Assembly: GCA_018881555.1 (NCBI GenBank)
Contig: JACAXG010000124.1
Span: 1,860,001-1,924,000, forward strand
Length of the DNA stretch: 64,000 nucleotides
Direction of reading: 5' to 3'
From: Amblyornis subalaris
Taxonomy: Eukaryota; Chordata; Aves; Passeriformes; Ptilonorhynchidae
Shown in pieces: positions 1-13,789 of this stretch. The position numbers and the translations under genes are program-made. Numbering within the stretch: the stretch's first letter is position 1; each line of letters begins with the position of its first letter. The notes under the pieces are model-generated. The model saw only the letters and a program-made list of their open reading frames with translations. It had not been told where the DNA came from and ran no database searches.

Positions 1-686
1 CTCTTGTGCGCCGTCCCTCTCACACAGTGATTGTTTGAAATATTGCTGATATGCTCAGCCTTCCACATCTCATTTTTTATATATGCTATAAATTTCTGTT
101 TGGTTTTGGGTTTTTTTTGTTTGTTTTTAATTGAACTAAAAGCTCTATTCTGGCATTTAACTGTTCTTTCTATTTTCCTTGATTTTTCAGAGTCAAATAC
201 AGATTGTCCATTTTTATTTTCTGTAAATGTGCAAAGTATAATTTTATAGTCTCTAGCTGGGAAGTAGAGTATTAATCATAAATGCATTTTGATCAAAGGT
301 AAGCATTTCAGTGTTGTTTAAATATTAATATCATTCTCCTCCTCTCTGAAGTGAAGGACTGCTGCCAGCGCTGCTCGGAAGATAAGCCTGGCATCAAGTG
401 TCCTGTTGGACTTCATAACACCTGAAGCACTCCTCATTCTTTAGCATTCCTTTGTTAATAAAACTGATTTTATTTCATAGCGTTAGAGTTGCAGAAAGAT
501 AACTCTGCTTTCCTTTTTTTGTAAAGGAAATATGTGCATATTACCTCTCTTGACTTCCTCTTCTCAGCACCTAAGCTTTCAAAATATACATGTGCATTGA
601 AAGCTTTTTAAAGAACTGAACCACTGTTTTATCTTGTGTGAACCACAGTTCTACAAGACAAGCTTTTGAAAAGCTCTGGTTAAAGA

Positions 687-1189
687 TGTGAGAAACATGC
701 TCACTTGATGGAAAATTTAAAGGTTTATTAAAAAGGACAATAGGGGACAAGATGAAAAAAATCATCCCCTCAAAGCAGAGAGTACAGCGCTGGGTGCTTA
801 GCTGCAGACAGGGTACAGCTAGAGGCACGCACTCTGGCCCGGGGATACAGTTTTTATACCCTCTCTAGCCCTGCCTCCTTGGAGTGTTCTTATTGGCTCG
901 TTGTCCTGGGGGTTAACACCCACTTCCCTCCCCTCTCTTAACAAGAACTTTTAACAAGATTATACTTAATAATATAATTAATAAGGGTACCTAACGATTA
1001 TAACAATTAACTCACTCTCATAACCAGTATTATAACAATTAACAATAACATATAACGATTAATTCATTAATAATACATAATGATTAACTTATTAACAATA
1101 ACATAATAATTAACTCATTAACAATAACCATTTATGAAAGCCAACTCTTTAACTGTATTTATAACAGAGAAAAGTGCTCATTCCCACCA
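687..1189 (-). mobile_element. LTR-like retroviral element, probably solo, minus strand
   Basis: Read on the minus strand, this stretch has LTR promoter and polyadenylation signals in the right order. There is a CCAAT box (ATTGG on + at 892-896), a TATA box GGTATAAAAA (851-860 on +), and about 125 bases later an AATAAA signal (TTTATT at 724-729 on +). A short U5-like tail ends near 687 with the + strand reading TGTGAGAAAC. The distal end is uncertain. A CA at 1188-1189 gives a rough inverted match to the other end, but I found no clear target-site duplication. No gag, pol or env coding sequence adjoins it, so it would be a solo LTR. Confidence 0.65.
960..1135. repeat. AT-rich degenerate tandem repeat inside the LTR-like element
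   Basis: A run of imperfect units built from variants of ATAACAATTAAC, CATTAATAATAC and ATTAACAATAAC. Spacing is roughly 30-40 bases. It occupies what would be the U3 part of the minus-strand LTR. Confidence 0.7.
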
Positions 1190-2439
1190 GACTTTCAAGC
1201 TGCTGAACTCAAGAGAAGGAATGTAGTCTTACTTGCACAGAGGTGGTAGAAGATCAATAGTGAATGATTTGAAACATGTCTCTTCAATTATTCTTTATTA
1301 GTATGATACCTTAGCCCTTTAGGTTAGAGTCTGCATTTTATTTATATTAAAAAAAGGGCAAGAATGAAGCACTTCTGACATTAAAAAGTGTTAAAGTGAA
1401 AAATAGTCAAAGATAATCAGATGACGATCTGGGTTGGCAGGTATAGGGCATAGCTATTCTAGGAGCTTATTTTAAACAAATCCAGTAAAGAGGAATTCAC
1501 TGCACTGTAGTAATGTGTCCCTGAGTAGCAATGAAGCTTTTATTCTGAAGCTGAGAGCTTGCTAAAAGAAAATCAATGTCTCATGGACCTTCGCTTGTTC
1601 GTGTGTGCCAGTACCCTGCTATCTCACATGGTCTTTTTCATGAGCTAGATAAAGATCTGAGAGGAGACTCTTAAATCTTATCCACACTAGCAGACTTAAG
1701 CCGTTTTCAAAACCTGTTTAATTTAACACAGTTTTAAATCCACAGCCTTATTAAGTTAACAAGCCTTCAGCCTTGCCTCCAGGTTCTGTAATCCTCTTAG
1801 GTCTTGGATCTAAGCAGGGCAGGCATAGTCAATAAGCAGATGAATAGATAATCTTTCAGAAGACAGATAGATCTTAAAGTTGAGAAATGCTGATCTGAAT
1901 TTGCATTCATTATATACACTACCACAGTACTTAAAACTTGAGGGAAAAGTTGAAATGACTATCACTTTGTTTGCAGGGAGGAAGCGTGAATAAAGAATTT
2001 TTAAAAAAATGCTTTAATTCCTGGTTTGCAATTCAATAAAATTAGGTTAACTTTTAAATATAGAATGAGGGAGATAAAAATAACAGTTTGTTTCCTTGCC
2101 ATTATGCATATGCAGATTAAAATCTTATGGTTGTTTCACAAGCTATTTTTGAAAATCTTTTGGGCAATCAGGAGTCTGTGGACAAGAATTTAAAGAACAT
2201 TAATGCAGATAATGTCGCCTTGGCCACCACTGCAATCTGCATGTTGCTTCTGTTCTGTTTTGGCTCTTCTAAAACTATAGAACTTAAGCTTTGTCTGTCT
2301 CCTGAGTAGAACTCTTGAGGTAGTGGAGCTGGAGGAATTAAAAAGAAGCCTCATGTAGTGGAAGAATTTAGCCTAACATGAGGATTCCTGCCAGACGTGT
2401 TCACACACCACCAGAGTAGGATCAGAGGAAGTGGATCAA
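1190..2439. other. Intron stretch, nothing recognised
   Basis: AT-rich non-coding sequence. Short open frames such as 2127-2309 (60 codons) have no family resemblance and are at chance length. Confidence 0.6.
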
Positions 2440-2590
2440 AGAATCATTAATGTTGGAAAAGTCCTCCAAGATCATTAAGTCCAACTTTTGAGTGAATACT
2501 AAGCCGTATCATGAAGTGCCACATCTACTTGTTTTTTGAACACCTCCAGGGGTGGTGATTCCACACTTCCCTGGGGAACTTGTTCCAATG
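2440..2590 (-). mobile_element. CR1 LINE 3' fragment (minus orientation)
   Basis: The + strand reads as the reverse complement of a CR1 tail. It starts AGAATCATTAATGTTGGAAA, continues with AGATCATTAAGTCCAAC, AGTGCCACATCTACTTG and TTTTTTGAACACCTCCAGG, and ends near CTGGGGAACTTGTTCCAATG. These blocks match the order of the avian CR1 3' region. The copy is short, diverged and 5'-truncated, as is usual for CR1. No coding capacity remains. Confidence 0.85.
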
Positions 2591-5500
2591 TAGGATGCAA
2601 ACTAGGTCCCGGAAATGGGGAGGGTGACCCTGTGTTTGGAGAGGGTGACAGAAGAGTTGAGCACACAGTTAGCCTTGAGGCATGAAAACAATCACTTATC
2701 TCCGTGAAAGGGTGGGAGAAGGCCTCTGGGAGGAGATGGCTGAAAAGCAGAGAAATTTCAGTACTGGTGGGTGATAAAGATCCAATAGGTCAAGTAATAA
2801 GGGAGGAAGAGAGATAGTGGTGTTGAAAGAAAACAAACTATGATGGTAGATTTAGAACATAGCTGTAGAGCAATTAGATAAAATATTACATAGGAAATGG
2901 GATCAAGCAAATTACTCTTGGCTCACTGGAATTGAATTAGAGACTTGGTGAGGGGGAAGTGCTGCAGGAACTAGTTGAAGACGTAGCTTGATGTTTGAGG
3001 AAAGTTTTGGAGAGCATCAAAATAGAAATGTTCCTATGAAGGAGTTGGCTAGACAAGAGGCGAGAAAAAAATTTCAGTGTGTTGACTCACATGCCTTCTT
3101 GTTTCCTTCAGTATGTGTGTATTTGAATACTGTGTATTTTATTTTTCAGTGTTTATTTTGTAATAGTGTGTCACATATTATGTGACATTTAGGATAGTAC
3201 AGTTCCAAAATGGTCGAAGAACTTCCATTCAGGACTTTGAGGATTATTTCTGGCGTATCTCTCAAGAACTTTGAGATTCTTCACAGGATTCTGAAAATGT
3301 CCATTTTACTAATAATGTATTCTCATTGTTCTTATAGAACCAATAAAGCTACAAATTTTAATATTTTGTTCAATGAGCTCAGAATATAGGTAGAGGTGGG
3401 CTAGTGTCCTGGGAATTGCTGGCAAATTGAAAAAGATTCTCAAAGAAGGAAGAAAAAATAAATGTCATCTGTGACTATTCTGATTTGACGGTATTTTCTT
3501 TCATCTGGTTTCCATGTTTCCTCAGTCTTTTGCCTATTCCTTCAGCTAGTAATAGCTGAAAATAAGGATTTAAACATCATACAAGCATTACAGAGCATAG
3601 TCGCAATCTATTCTTTTGAATTCAGTCATGTCAATAAGAAGAATGAATTTTACGGTACGTGTTCTCCAAGCAAAATAATGGAATATTTTCAGTATGGTTT
3701 GAGTCTGTTGGAGCAGCTCACCTTTCTGTAATACCATTAAAAGGAAAACTATCTTTCCAGAACTTTTTTTTCAAAATCCATTATTTTTGTTCTGTAGGGG
3801 GAATTTGTGTTTACTTTTACTTTAACTAATAAGGGAATTGGTTTTTCAGTGCACAAATAGAATAACTATTGGGCTGTTTCTGGAAATGGCTTCCCAAAGT
3901 GGTTTACAATTTAAATAAATGTTTATCTTCTTGTACTGAAACCTCTGAACCCAGAAAGAAACACAAGAGTCAAGGAAAACTTATTTCTAACTTCAGCTCC
4001 TGTTGTGGATTTATGCTCTTTACTCAGGAAATCATACTTTTTCATCTATTCTATTCAGAATTGCATTGCTTGCAACAGGGAACCGATGTCATTTATGTTT
4101 TCCTATTTTGTTTTTTTATCACCCTACCATTAATGGAACAGCATGAAAGACATCAGAATTTATTTTAAATGGCATAGAAGAGAAACTGATTATTCTCCAC
4201 AGTCTGTACAAAGGCGGAGTGATTTTATTTATTTAAAAATAAAATATTAAATAGTACATCTTACCCAGTTAAATAAGGAATATTCATAATTGCATACATA
4301 GTAATTGATAGGGAGACTTTTTTTTTAAAGTGTAATAATTGTTACAAATTTTCTGAGTTTGCACTAAAGGAATCCAAGGAAGAAGGGGGTATGAGTTAAA
4401 CCTGCTCAACTGTCAGGAATTGTTTGTGTCTTTTTTTCCTTGCAGCAATCACGGAATTTTACATAAAACATTAAGTGCCATTTTTAAAATATTCTCTGAG
4501 TAAAATTTTATGTAATGTTGCACCCTTATTCCTTTTAGAGATTTTGGAATGTCTGCAGTTAGGCTCTACCACACAGTTCCTTATTTTTTGATGTTGATGG
4601 GAGTTACATGAGTTAATGAGAGGGATTGGTTGATGAAGTTTGTGCCTGTTTTCTTGGGTTTTGTAGGCTGTGGTTGCCTTGGTGGGTGTATATTTTTGTC
4701 TGGAATGTATTGCTCAGTTCACAAGTAAGAGCTTATATTAGAAATGGTTAAAAAAGAAATAAAATTATTTTAGAACCCGTTTTGTACTTGCAGAGACGGA
4801 AGGATATGGACTTAAAATATTCAGAGGTACATACAGTCCTTGGAAGAAACCTCTGTGTGTGTGAAATTTTTCATCTTCTTACAAGGGATTTCAGTGCTGC
4901 TTCACTTAGATACAGTCAGATTGGAGCCCAGTTGCACATAGCCAGATTGATGTTCAAGGTAATTTATCAGAATCAAACAGAAGTACTAACTTGGTCATTG
5001 TAATTAGACACGTCTTAGAGCTCAAAAAACCTTTTAGCCCAGTATGCAGTAACCACAGCACAGTCTCACCTACAGTAAATGGAAAGCAAAGTATTCCAAA
5101 TTGTGTGTTTCAAGCAAACCTTAAAGTAGCTGCTTTCGGGAATTGGTAACTTTTGCTTGCATAAGATACCTTATGATGTTGGAGAAATCCTCTGTGTGCT
5201 TAAACAGATAACTTCACCCTCATATCTGGACATTGGCTTCAGTCTCATTTAGGAAATCATCGTGCTCTCTCTTCTAACTGCTACTTGCAATGTAAGGTCA
5301 GCACCCCACACCTTCCTAGGAACAGCATCTAATTCTTGGGAAGTCACGTACTTCTGGTGCTCAAAGCTAGAACGTTAGTAAGAGTTTGCAAGATTTCATA
5401 TAACCCAAAATCAAGGAATGCACTAGTTTTCTAGGTTTGAATGCATAAATATGTTTAAAAACTGAGATTCGTATTCTTTCCGTGTGTTTCATTTTTGGGA

Positions 5501-7899
5501 AAGAGGTAGAGACAATGAAATTTTTGTGAGAGTGTGGCTTTTTGATTCAATGAAAACCCTTTGCTTTTACAAAGGAATACCAAACTTGGCACCAAACAGA
5601 ATTCAAATGTTGGGGCTTTGTCAGCATCACAGAGCTCTGGTTTTGGGTGTGGATTCCAATTATTGAAGTTTAGGCTGAACATACCATTAGATGCCAAACT
5701 GTGCTTTGTTTTTGGAGAAGGTAGTTGGCTTTTATTAGAATAAATGAATTTGAATGTCTTAGTGGTGGTACTTGGTGGATGAAATAGCATTTGATTTGTG
5801 CTGTGTTTTGAAACAAGAATACTTTTTGCAGATTTCTTTCTTCTATTCAGCATATAAAATTTAATGGATGAAGTCTGTCCAAAGTGGTCTTACGTAAACA
5901 CTCACTGTGTTTATATTTTTCAGGGTCTTGTAGCTATAGAAATAAAATTGCAGTTTTGAAATTTGCTATTAAAATATACATTGGAAAATATTCTGTTGTA
6001 ATACAGAGGAGTGTTAATGACTTCCATAAAAACAGATCTGGTAAAAATCAGTTAGTGCAGTAGATATCCTTCATTAGAGGGACACTGGTCTTAGTGTTCC
6101 TTTGGTAGCTGAAGCAATAAAGCTGCTGCTAAAGGCACTGATCAGCAGAGTAAGTCTGGAACAGGGGAGACTACCCTATGAAGACTGATAAAACTGACCA
6201 TAAATACCAGAGCTGGGTCATTGGTGAGAGCCTGAAGAAAAATGGAATTTTGGAGAGAGGGTTAACAAGAAGGAAGAAAAGCATCAGAGCTTTGCATGAA
6301 CCATCAAGGCAACAGACAACACGCTAGGGAGCACAGTAATTGCTGTTTCTTGGTCGTATTAGTTTTGGAGAATCATGATTTTATGAATATTTGTGGTAAA
6401 TACTATTTTCATTTTGTCTTTCTAACAAAGGTGAGCTGGCAAGGACCTAGGAATGCTGGCTAGCTGTTTAGATAGAGGGCTAACAAATACTCTGTACTTT
6501 ATCTCTCTGATTTTTGTTTGTCTTTGCAAAAGGCATTGAAAAAAATAGCACTGGTTACAGGAGTCCCATGTTTTTTTCTGTTTTGTCATTTTGTCAGTAT
6601 GCATTAAATTTGCCTTAAGTGAATCACCTTAATTAAGGTAAGCCAGCCTTTGGTTCAGTATTTAACATACTGTGAAGATTGGTACCAGTGATTGTAGTGG
6701 CTTAATCATGTAGACTTTTGGCCTCCTTTCTAAATGGGAACAAACTGAAGTTGTTCCACTCTGTGAAAATAAAATATTCGCTGGAAAAAGGATTAAAATC
6801 CAACTGTTCACATCCCAGGCAAGTGCGTGGGTCACTGAGCCAGAGGATTGTTTTGCCATCCCTTTCAGTGCTCTAATAGAGGTTAGGGGAAATCCATGCC
6901 GAGACATCTGTGGTTTGGTGGTTAGATCTCATGCCATGTTGGAGCATGTATTGCAGGTATGAATGATGCTTTTTATGGAAATAGCACCTTTTTTCTTTTT
7001 TTCTTAATCTCCTTGTTTGTATCCACAGTGAATAATTTGATGCGATAAAATAATTCTGATTGCATATTTTGTCTAGAAAGCACATAATTAACCATGGCTC
7101 AAAGTGTGGTTTTCCTCTCCTTTTTGACTATCAGATGAGGAACATAACATTTGTTGTTTGTGTTGGCTTAGCTGTGATATTTCTCTTCTCATTTTCCTTA
7201 TGTAAAGATGAGATTAATTTAGGAGAAAATTGTTTGTTTCTGACTTCTGTTTCTAATGAGAAAATAGTATCTCTTGGGATAAGCTTTCAGATGTCGGAGC
7301 ATAATTGTTTTGAAAGAAACTAATATTTGGCAAATCATATATTAAGGTTTTTTTTCACAAGTTAAATTGCTTTTAAAATGACAGCTTTAGAAGTATACAT
7401 AACTTTGAATATTACATTTCAGGTACGCTGTATCTCTGTGATCCTGTGGGGATTAAATGTCTGCTATTGAATTTGAAAGAAAAAATAACAAAAGCAGTGA
7501 TTTTAGTTTACTGTTATTCCCTTAAAAATACTAATAACTAAGTGCATTGAGATTTATGTGGACTTCAATTTTTCTTATGACCTTGCACATTGCATCTAGC
7601 CTTTCACTTTTTCCTATTCAGGTATGTTCTTTCTAGGTGGTAGAGGAAAAAAAAGATTAAATTTTGTGTGCTTTGTGTTACAGCACAAAGTGTTTGAAAG
7701 CTTAAGTAGTAAATCTGTATTTAGGAAGAATCACTGAGCAGTTTAATACTACTTTGTTTCTTTTTTGCAAAAGTAAAATAGAACCTCAATCTTCTACCTC
7801 CAAGGAGAGAGAACAACTGAGGCTCTACAAACGTAGTATTATTGAGAAGTACAAGTACATACTCATTATGGCTCTAGTTGAAGGCTAACTGTTCTACTT
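2591..7899. other. Intron stretch, nothing recognised
   Basis: Non-coding AT-rich DNA. The longest open frame is 5455-5853 on the minus strand (132 codons). It is overlapped by two + strand frames, has no recognisable domain, and its composition looks like translated intron. Confidence 0.6.
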
Positions 7900-7904
7900 G
7901 ACGC

Positions 7905-8046
7905 ATGCGGATGAGGGAATAAAAGGGCCTGTAATGGGCTATATAAAATGTTGGCACTAGAAAGCTGAACTGCTGGTGTGTAGAAACCATCCCTTTGTTC
8001 TCTGAACATTCTTCATTTACTCTGTGCAATATTTCAAATAAAATGC
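7905..8046 (+). other. Possible LTR fragment or cryptic promoter module
   Basis: CTATATAAAATG (about 7939-7950) looks like a TATA box. An AATAAA signal follows about 90 bases later, within TTTCAAATAAAATGC (8032-8046). This spacing is what a short LTR U3-R segment would show. I could not find terminal TG/CA ends or a target duplication, and in AT-rich DNA both motifs occur by chance. Confidence 0.25.
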
Positions 8047-11000
8047 AAAACTGGGATTTTTATGGGTGTATTTTACTGCTTACCCTTTTAAAAATAAAAC
8101 TACTTTTTTATATATTGCCTGCTTATTTTTTATTTATGTGAATTACTTTTGTATTGTATTGCTTCAGTTTATATACTTTTAATCTCTTGTAATCAGTGTG
8201 CGTCAGTAATGATTGTCTTATTGTAGCTATAATGATTTTTAAACTCATGGCTTTGTTGCAATTTCTGTTGGTGTCAACCATTTAATATAATTTTGAGTTT
8301 GGAAATGTGGTCACCCAGCAGTGTGCTCAGAAAGGACTGCTGGGCTTGCTTGGCACTCTCTGGTCTAATCTACTCAGGGATAATTAGTACAAGCATTACA
8401 GATAGTTCCAGCCAGGCAGCATTAACACGAAGTTTCTAAGAAACCTCTTGCGTCTAGTTTTGTTTCATTAGTATTGGCAGTGATGGAAGCAGAGGAGAGT
8501 GCTGCCAAGGTTATTACCAGTGTATGACCCAGGCTGTTCTTGGCTGGAGGTGGAACCCGAAACACTGGAGTCTAGCTTACATCACTACTCTGCTTTAGAT
8601 GTTGCTTAGTCCAGGGCTGGCAAAATTAGGAGAAATTCTTACGCTAAGTGATGTTGTGCTGGAAGCTGCTCTGAAGTGAATCACCCTTGAATAGACAAGA
8701 CTGTTAAATGCTAAGCATATCCACCAGCGTTTTCCTGTGTGTGTTTTTAGTGTTTGGATTTTCCAGTTTGTAGCGATAACACTGCAGTGAAATGTGCCAC
8801 CAAGGCACATCAGAACTGCTGTGACTGTCAAAAACTAAGTGTAGCCTCCAGCACTTTAACAGTAAAAATAAGCTGTTCATCTATCTCTTAAGCTAATATA
8901 TTGCTGAGATGAGAAAGATCTGTTAATAAGCAGTAGCCTTTGTGAGTGTAGACTTAATCGTAGTAGATTTAATGATAAAGTTTATTAATGGAAGCCTTGC
9001 CTCATGCTTGTTCTTGTTGAAATTCAGTGTGCTTTCCATGACAATTATTAGTGAGAGATATTAATTTAAATGCTATTTTCTGAAACTAATTTTAGGCATA
9101 TTTTTTGCAGCAGGAAGATATTTATCCCATACACTCTTCTGCAGAAACCTGTTTTTACAGTTGGGTAGGTGACATCAAATTCGTTTCTCTGACCCAATTG
9201 TGTTTATATTCTTATGGTCTTTTGCTAGACTGGCGAAAACGTGGCTGTTAAGATGCTAGATACTGCAGCTTTAATTACATACTTGAGCTGTGATTTTGGT
9301 TTCCTGATGACTGGTATTCCAAATAGACCCACTGCAGGGAGCCCATAGGTACCTCTGAAAAATAGCATGTGTCTGAAATCCTGCCTCTCCACAGTGAGTG
9401 GGCTAATTCTGAATTGCAGAAGACTAGTTCACTGATATTCACAGTATGAAATCCTCTCCTAGAGTGAAATGGTTATGTTGAGAATTCCTTCAAAAGTTAT
9501 TTTTTCCTCAAAAACAAAAAACTCCNCCTAAAATAGGGCAGTCACTTAAAATAACAACAGCAAAAAAACCCTACCCAATATTTCAGTGTCTTGAGTACTT
9601 CCCAAAATACACAGACCTTTTATTCTCAGTTTGTGGGGCTGTAGTCTCTTCGGCTCTTTTTTGTGGAAATGGGCACTATCCACCCAGCTACAGGCTGAAG
9701 AGCTCTAAGTCACCTCTACTCTCTTGTGCAGGCCATGCCAGAAAAAGAAAAATAATTATTTTAGTCAATTGCGAAAGGTCAGTAGAAAATGCACAGGGTG
9801 TAAGACAACCACCAGGGCTAATATGCATCTCTTGATCCAGGATCTGCTACATTTAGTATTACTTTACAACAAAGGCCTCCAAATCAGCATGAAGGATGGT
9901 TTTCTTTCCTTAATTTCTCAAAGGTGAAATTGCTTTAAATGCTCAANGTGGTGAATGTTGTAAGTGCCACTGGTGACAGTATACTAAAATTCTGATGTAA
10001 TATAGTTGAAACAGATATAAAGTAAGTAAAAAGTGAAATTTTTAGTCAGGCACAAAAGCCTTTAGCCATAGCTAAAGATCATCTGTAGCCTGAATAGAGA
10101 TTGTAGGTTAAATGTTACCAAAATTCTTTATNTGTTAAGCAGGTTTTGACTCACAGTGAGAAAATTATTTTTATTGGGGTTTTAAAATTTTGAGCTTTTT
10201 GTCTCTCTTGCTTCTTAAAAAGCATCTCAATGACTTTAGAAGGCACAGTTTTAAGAAAACAAATTTTCAATGATTGTCAGTACTTAGTTTAACCTGGATT
10301 TCNCAGATGAAAATCAGCCTATTTCATTAACTCAAAGAGAAAGTGGAAGGGAAAGAGCTGTCAGCATGCTGGCTGGGTGAACAAGTCAGTGCCACGTGGT
10401 GCTCCGAGTCTCCTTTCCATCTTTTTTTTTTTAAGATAACTTACGTTACGTGTAGAATTCAACAATAATTTTTAATTTCAATACTCCAAATTGATTTAAG
10501 CTTATTTTACTATAAACCTTTTAACACTCAATATTGGATAATATAAAATAATGTGAGATTAAATAGTCATTGACATATGTGGGGGAGAAATCTTTCTTTT
10601 ATGAAAACATGATGTGTCAGAGAGATCTTAGGATTCCAAGCTACTGTAGAAATTGCTTCTTTTAGTAATATTTCCGACTCACAAATTATTTTAGAAATTA
10701 CTGGGAGAGGAGCAATGAGCTATTCTGTAATTCCTGTCNCTAAATTATTCTGGGGTGTGGCAGTGATTGACTATGCAAATTGATGCCTTCATCTTGAATG
10801 GATTGGTCTTTTTTATAAATTAATANGTAGATGAAGTAGGCTGTGAAATAGGGTTGACTGCAGTCCTCAGTGGTATAAATAAGGAAAGAGCCACTGGATC
10901 CATCAAGATTACAGGTCTTTGTTACATCTTAATACATAACCTAAACATGTCTCTTAAAATGTATAACTTTAATGGTGGTGGGAAAGTATTAATTTCTGTA

Positions 11001-13363
11001 GTGGAAAAATTAGTATTTCTTGTTTTCTGTAAGTGTATAACTGAAGTGAAGATACTGAAAATTAGTTTCAGCGTACACATTCTGTAAACGGTGGAAAAAG
11101 CAAATAAGGTATTATCAAATAAGAATTTTTTAGTTTCTTAATAGTCGTTCGCTTGGTGGATAAATTTATGGCAAGTTATATTTCTTTATAAAATAACTGA
11201 TTCAAATATTCATAAGTTTTTATGGAGAAGAGTGATAACAAATAATCGTTTATTAGTTTTGCCATTTTTTCCTGGTGTTTTTTTTCTTGCCGTTGGAGTC
11301 TGAGCCGTTAGTGGAAAGATTACATTATGATACAAAAATACTTTCTGAAATACATTCAGTGAATTGGATTACCATTTAGATCCTGTTTTCAGCAGGTGGG
11401 GAGTTGAGGCCTGTTGTTCCCAACAAGTACATTTGAGTGGAACAAAGAGAGTTAAATTGAATCTGATTCACAAGACTGTCTCCTGTAGTCAAGATGCGTT
11501 TTACATACCACACATTTCTTTTTTCCTCCTCTGCTAAACCCTCTTCCCAGAGTAGCTTCTCCTNTTGTCCATTGCAATAAGTATAGCAAACCGTGAAAAT
11601 AACATGTTTTTAGAGGTAGGATGACACTCATTATTTCCTTTTGAACAAATAGTAGGTTGTACTAGGAAGTTGTTTTCACTTCAGTGTGTATGTGAAGATG
11701 GAGGCACAGCAACACTATCAGTATACCACTATATTTAGTAATCATTGTATTCATACATTCATAAATATTGGTATATTATGTGTTCAGCCAATGTTACATA
11801 TACAAGGTACTTGTTAATACATTATCTGTCCTATAGTCTTCTATTTCCTATGATATTGGCAGTTTTCTTGCATTATTTGGTTTTATGTAAGTGCAGGGAC
11901 CTTTCTAGTGCTACACATGGTGGTTGGGGGTCTTTATATGGTGCTGTTTTCTTTGTTCTTTTACTGTTTGAGAAGCCAGTATAGATAGATAACCATCTCA
12001 GGTATCCTTTTACTGTGGTAAGCTCAAGTACATGTATTACAAATCATGTACTTGCAAATCACAAAATATGTCATGAAATTAGATATTTCCTTAGTGAGAA
12101 ATGCCTTTTTTTTATTTGTTTCATGACCATATGAAAACAGAAATACTAAGCGAAGTTAATCTTTGTCCAATGCTATATTCTGAAACCTCCTTCATGGTGG
12201 TTGTATAACTGTTTATCTACAGCTAAGGCCCTTTTTTTAGTTTCTACTTATCAGGCTGGGTTTTTTCTTTGCTGATGGACTCATACTTTTTAAAAGAAAG
12301 GCAAAATAAGCATACTACCATGGGTACAAAGAATCAACTCCAACTGAATTTGCTGGAAGAGATGAGCTTGTATCAGTGCTCTAGACCAAATCTAGCAGTA
12401 TTCTTTCAGTTTAGGTTTCTGTGGTCAAGGTTGCTCCCCAGCCCAGCCGTACGAAAATACATGAATTTGAAAAAATTGTATGTTGCCAGAGAGAGTATTT
12501 TAGATAAACTGTGGAATTTTTCTAACTCTTTGTAGGCTTGGGTGGAGTTGGACATTACGGAAAAGAAGGAAGGACTGGCAGCACTCGGAAAAATCTGAAA
12601 TTTACAAGATGAATTCAGAAACTTCATTTTTTGCCCTCAATAATAAAATGCATTAATAATGCATTAATGAAAGCTATCTTGTAGTTATGACTGTAAGCTA
12701 CTGTTAAGTTCCAGCTCTTAAGCTGAGTATATGACACTGGGCAAATCACGTAGTTTCTGTGGGCTGAATCATGATCTTTGATAGGTTTATCTGTAGCAAT
12801 TTCAACTGTTATCACTCCTGTCTTCTGCTGAAGGTTACTGACAAAGTCAGCTTAGGCTAATGGGCAGGTTATGAACTATGCCTGCTGATGAGCTAGCACA
12901 TGGGGTTTTTTCCTATTGTCCTTGTCAAATGGACTATAATCTTCAGCAGGAAAGTGGAGTAGAAAATAGAAGTGATAACATTTTAGGTGCTGTAATAATG
13001 TCTTCCAGAGAGGTTGAATTAGTATTTAGTTCTTGATCTGTGAAATTAATATAATAATATTTTTTCCCTTTTTAAAAAAACTTTTTCCACTGCTTATTTA
13101 CTTGATGTGTAAGATTAGGGGGAGTCAGAAATCATCTCGTGCTGCATTTAGATATTGGAATGAGGAAACATCTCTAGCTTATGCAACTAAATATCTCAGT
13201 TGTTGTAATTTACAGAAAGCTTGCCAAAGTAAATTATTTTTCATTTATTAAATGCATTAAATGTGCTTTCTTTCATGGTAAATTTTAAACAAAAAATCAT
13301 TACGCCTGAAACAAAGGTTGAAAGTACTACTGTTTTACACAAACAGGTATTTATTTTTTTTTA
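8047..13363. other. Intron stretch, nothing recognised
   Basis: AT-rich non-coding sequence with several single Ns (for example 9526, 9946, 10132, 10303). No repeat family or exon recognised. Confidence 0.6.
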
Positions 13364-13789
13364 TGATCAGAGGCCAGAAAGACCTTTCCTATGAAGACAA
13401 GCTGAGAGAATTGTGGTGGTTCAGTCTGGACAAGAGAAGACTCCAGGGAGACCTTAGAGCAACCTTCCAGTACGTGAAAGGAGCCTACAAGAGAGTTGGA
13501 GAGGGACTTTTTACAAGGGCGTGGAGTAATAGGACAAGGGGGAATGTCTTCAAACTGAGTCAGTTTAGATTGGATATCAGGATGAAATTCTCTGCTGTGA
13601 GGTTAGTGAGGCACTGGAACAGATTGCCCAGAGAAGCTGTAGATGACCCATCCCTGGATGTGTTCAGGGCCAGATTGAATGGGGGTTTAAGCAACCTGGT
13701 CTAGTGAAAGTGTGCCTGCCAATGGCAGAGAGGTTGTAACTAAATGATCTTGAAGGTCCCTTCCAACCCAAACCATTCTGTGATTCAAT
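13364..13789 (+). mobile_element. CR1 LINE 3' end (plus orientation)
   Basis: Begins at TGATCAGAGGCCAG and runs through the characteristic CR1 blocks: CTATGAAGACAAGCTGAGAG, GGGAGACCTTAGAGCAACC, GAGGGACTTTTTACAAGGGC, GTGAGGCACTGGAACAGATT and CATCCCTGGATGTGTTCAGG. It ends with AACCATTCTGTGATTCAATG, a decayed copy of the ATTCTATG-type terminal repeat. A 128-codon open frame (13318-13704) runs through it, but it begins in flanking intron and reflects an undisrupted tail, not a functional gene. The copy is 5'-truncated with no reverse transcriptase or endonuclease domain. Confidence 0.95.

Noticed and set aside
13318..13704. 128-codon open frame as a protein gene
   Set aside because: The sequence is a CR1 3' tail running on from flanking intron; no LINE enzyme domain is present.
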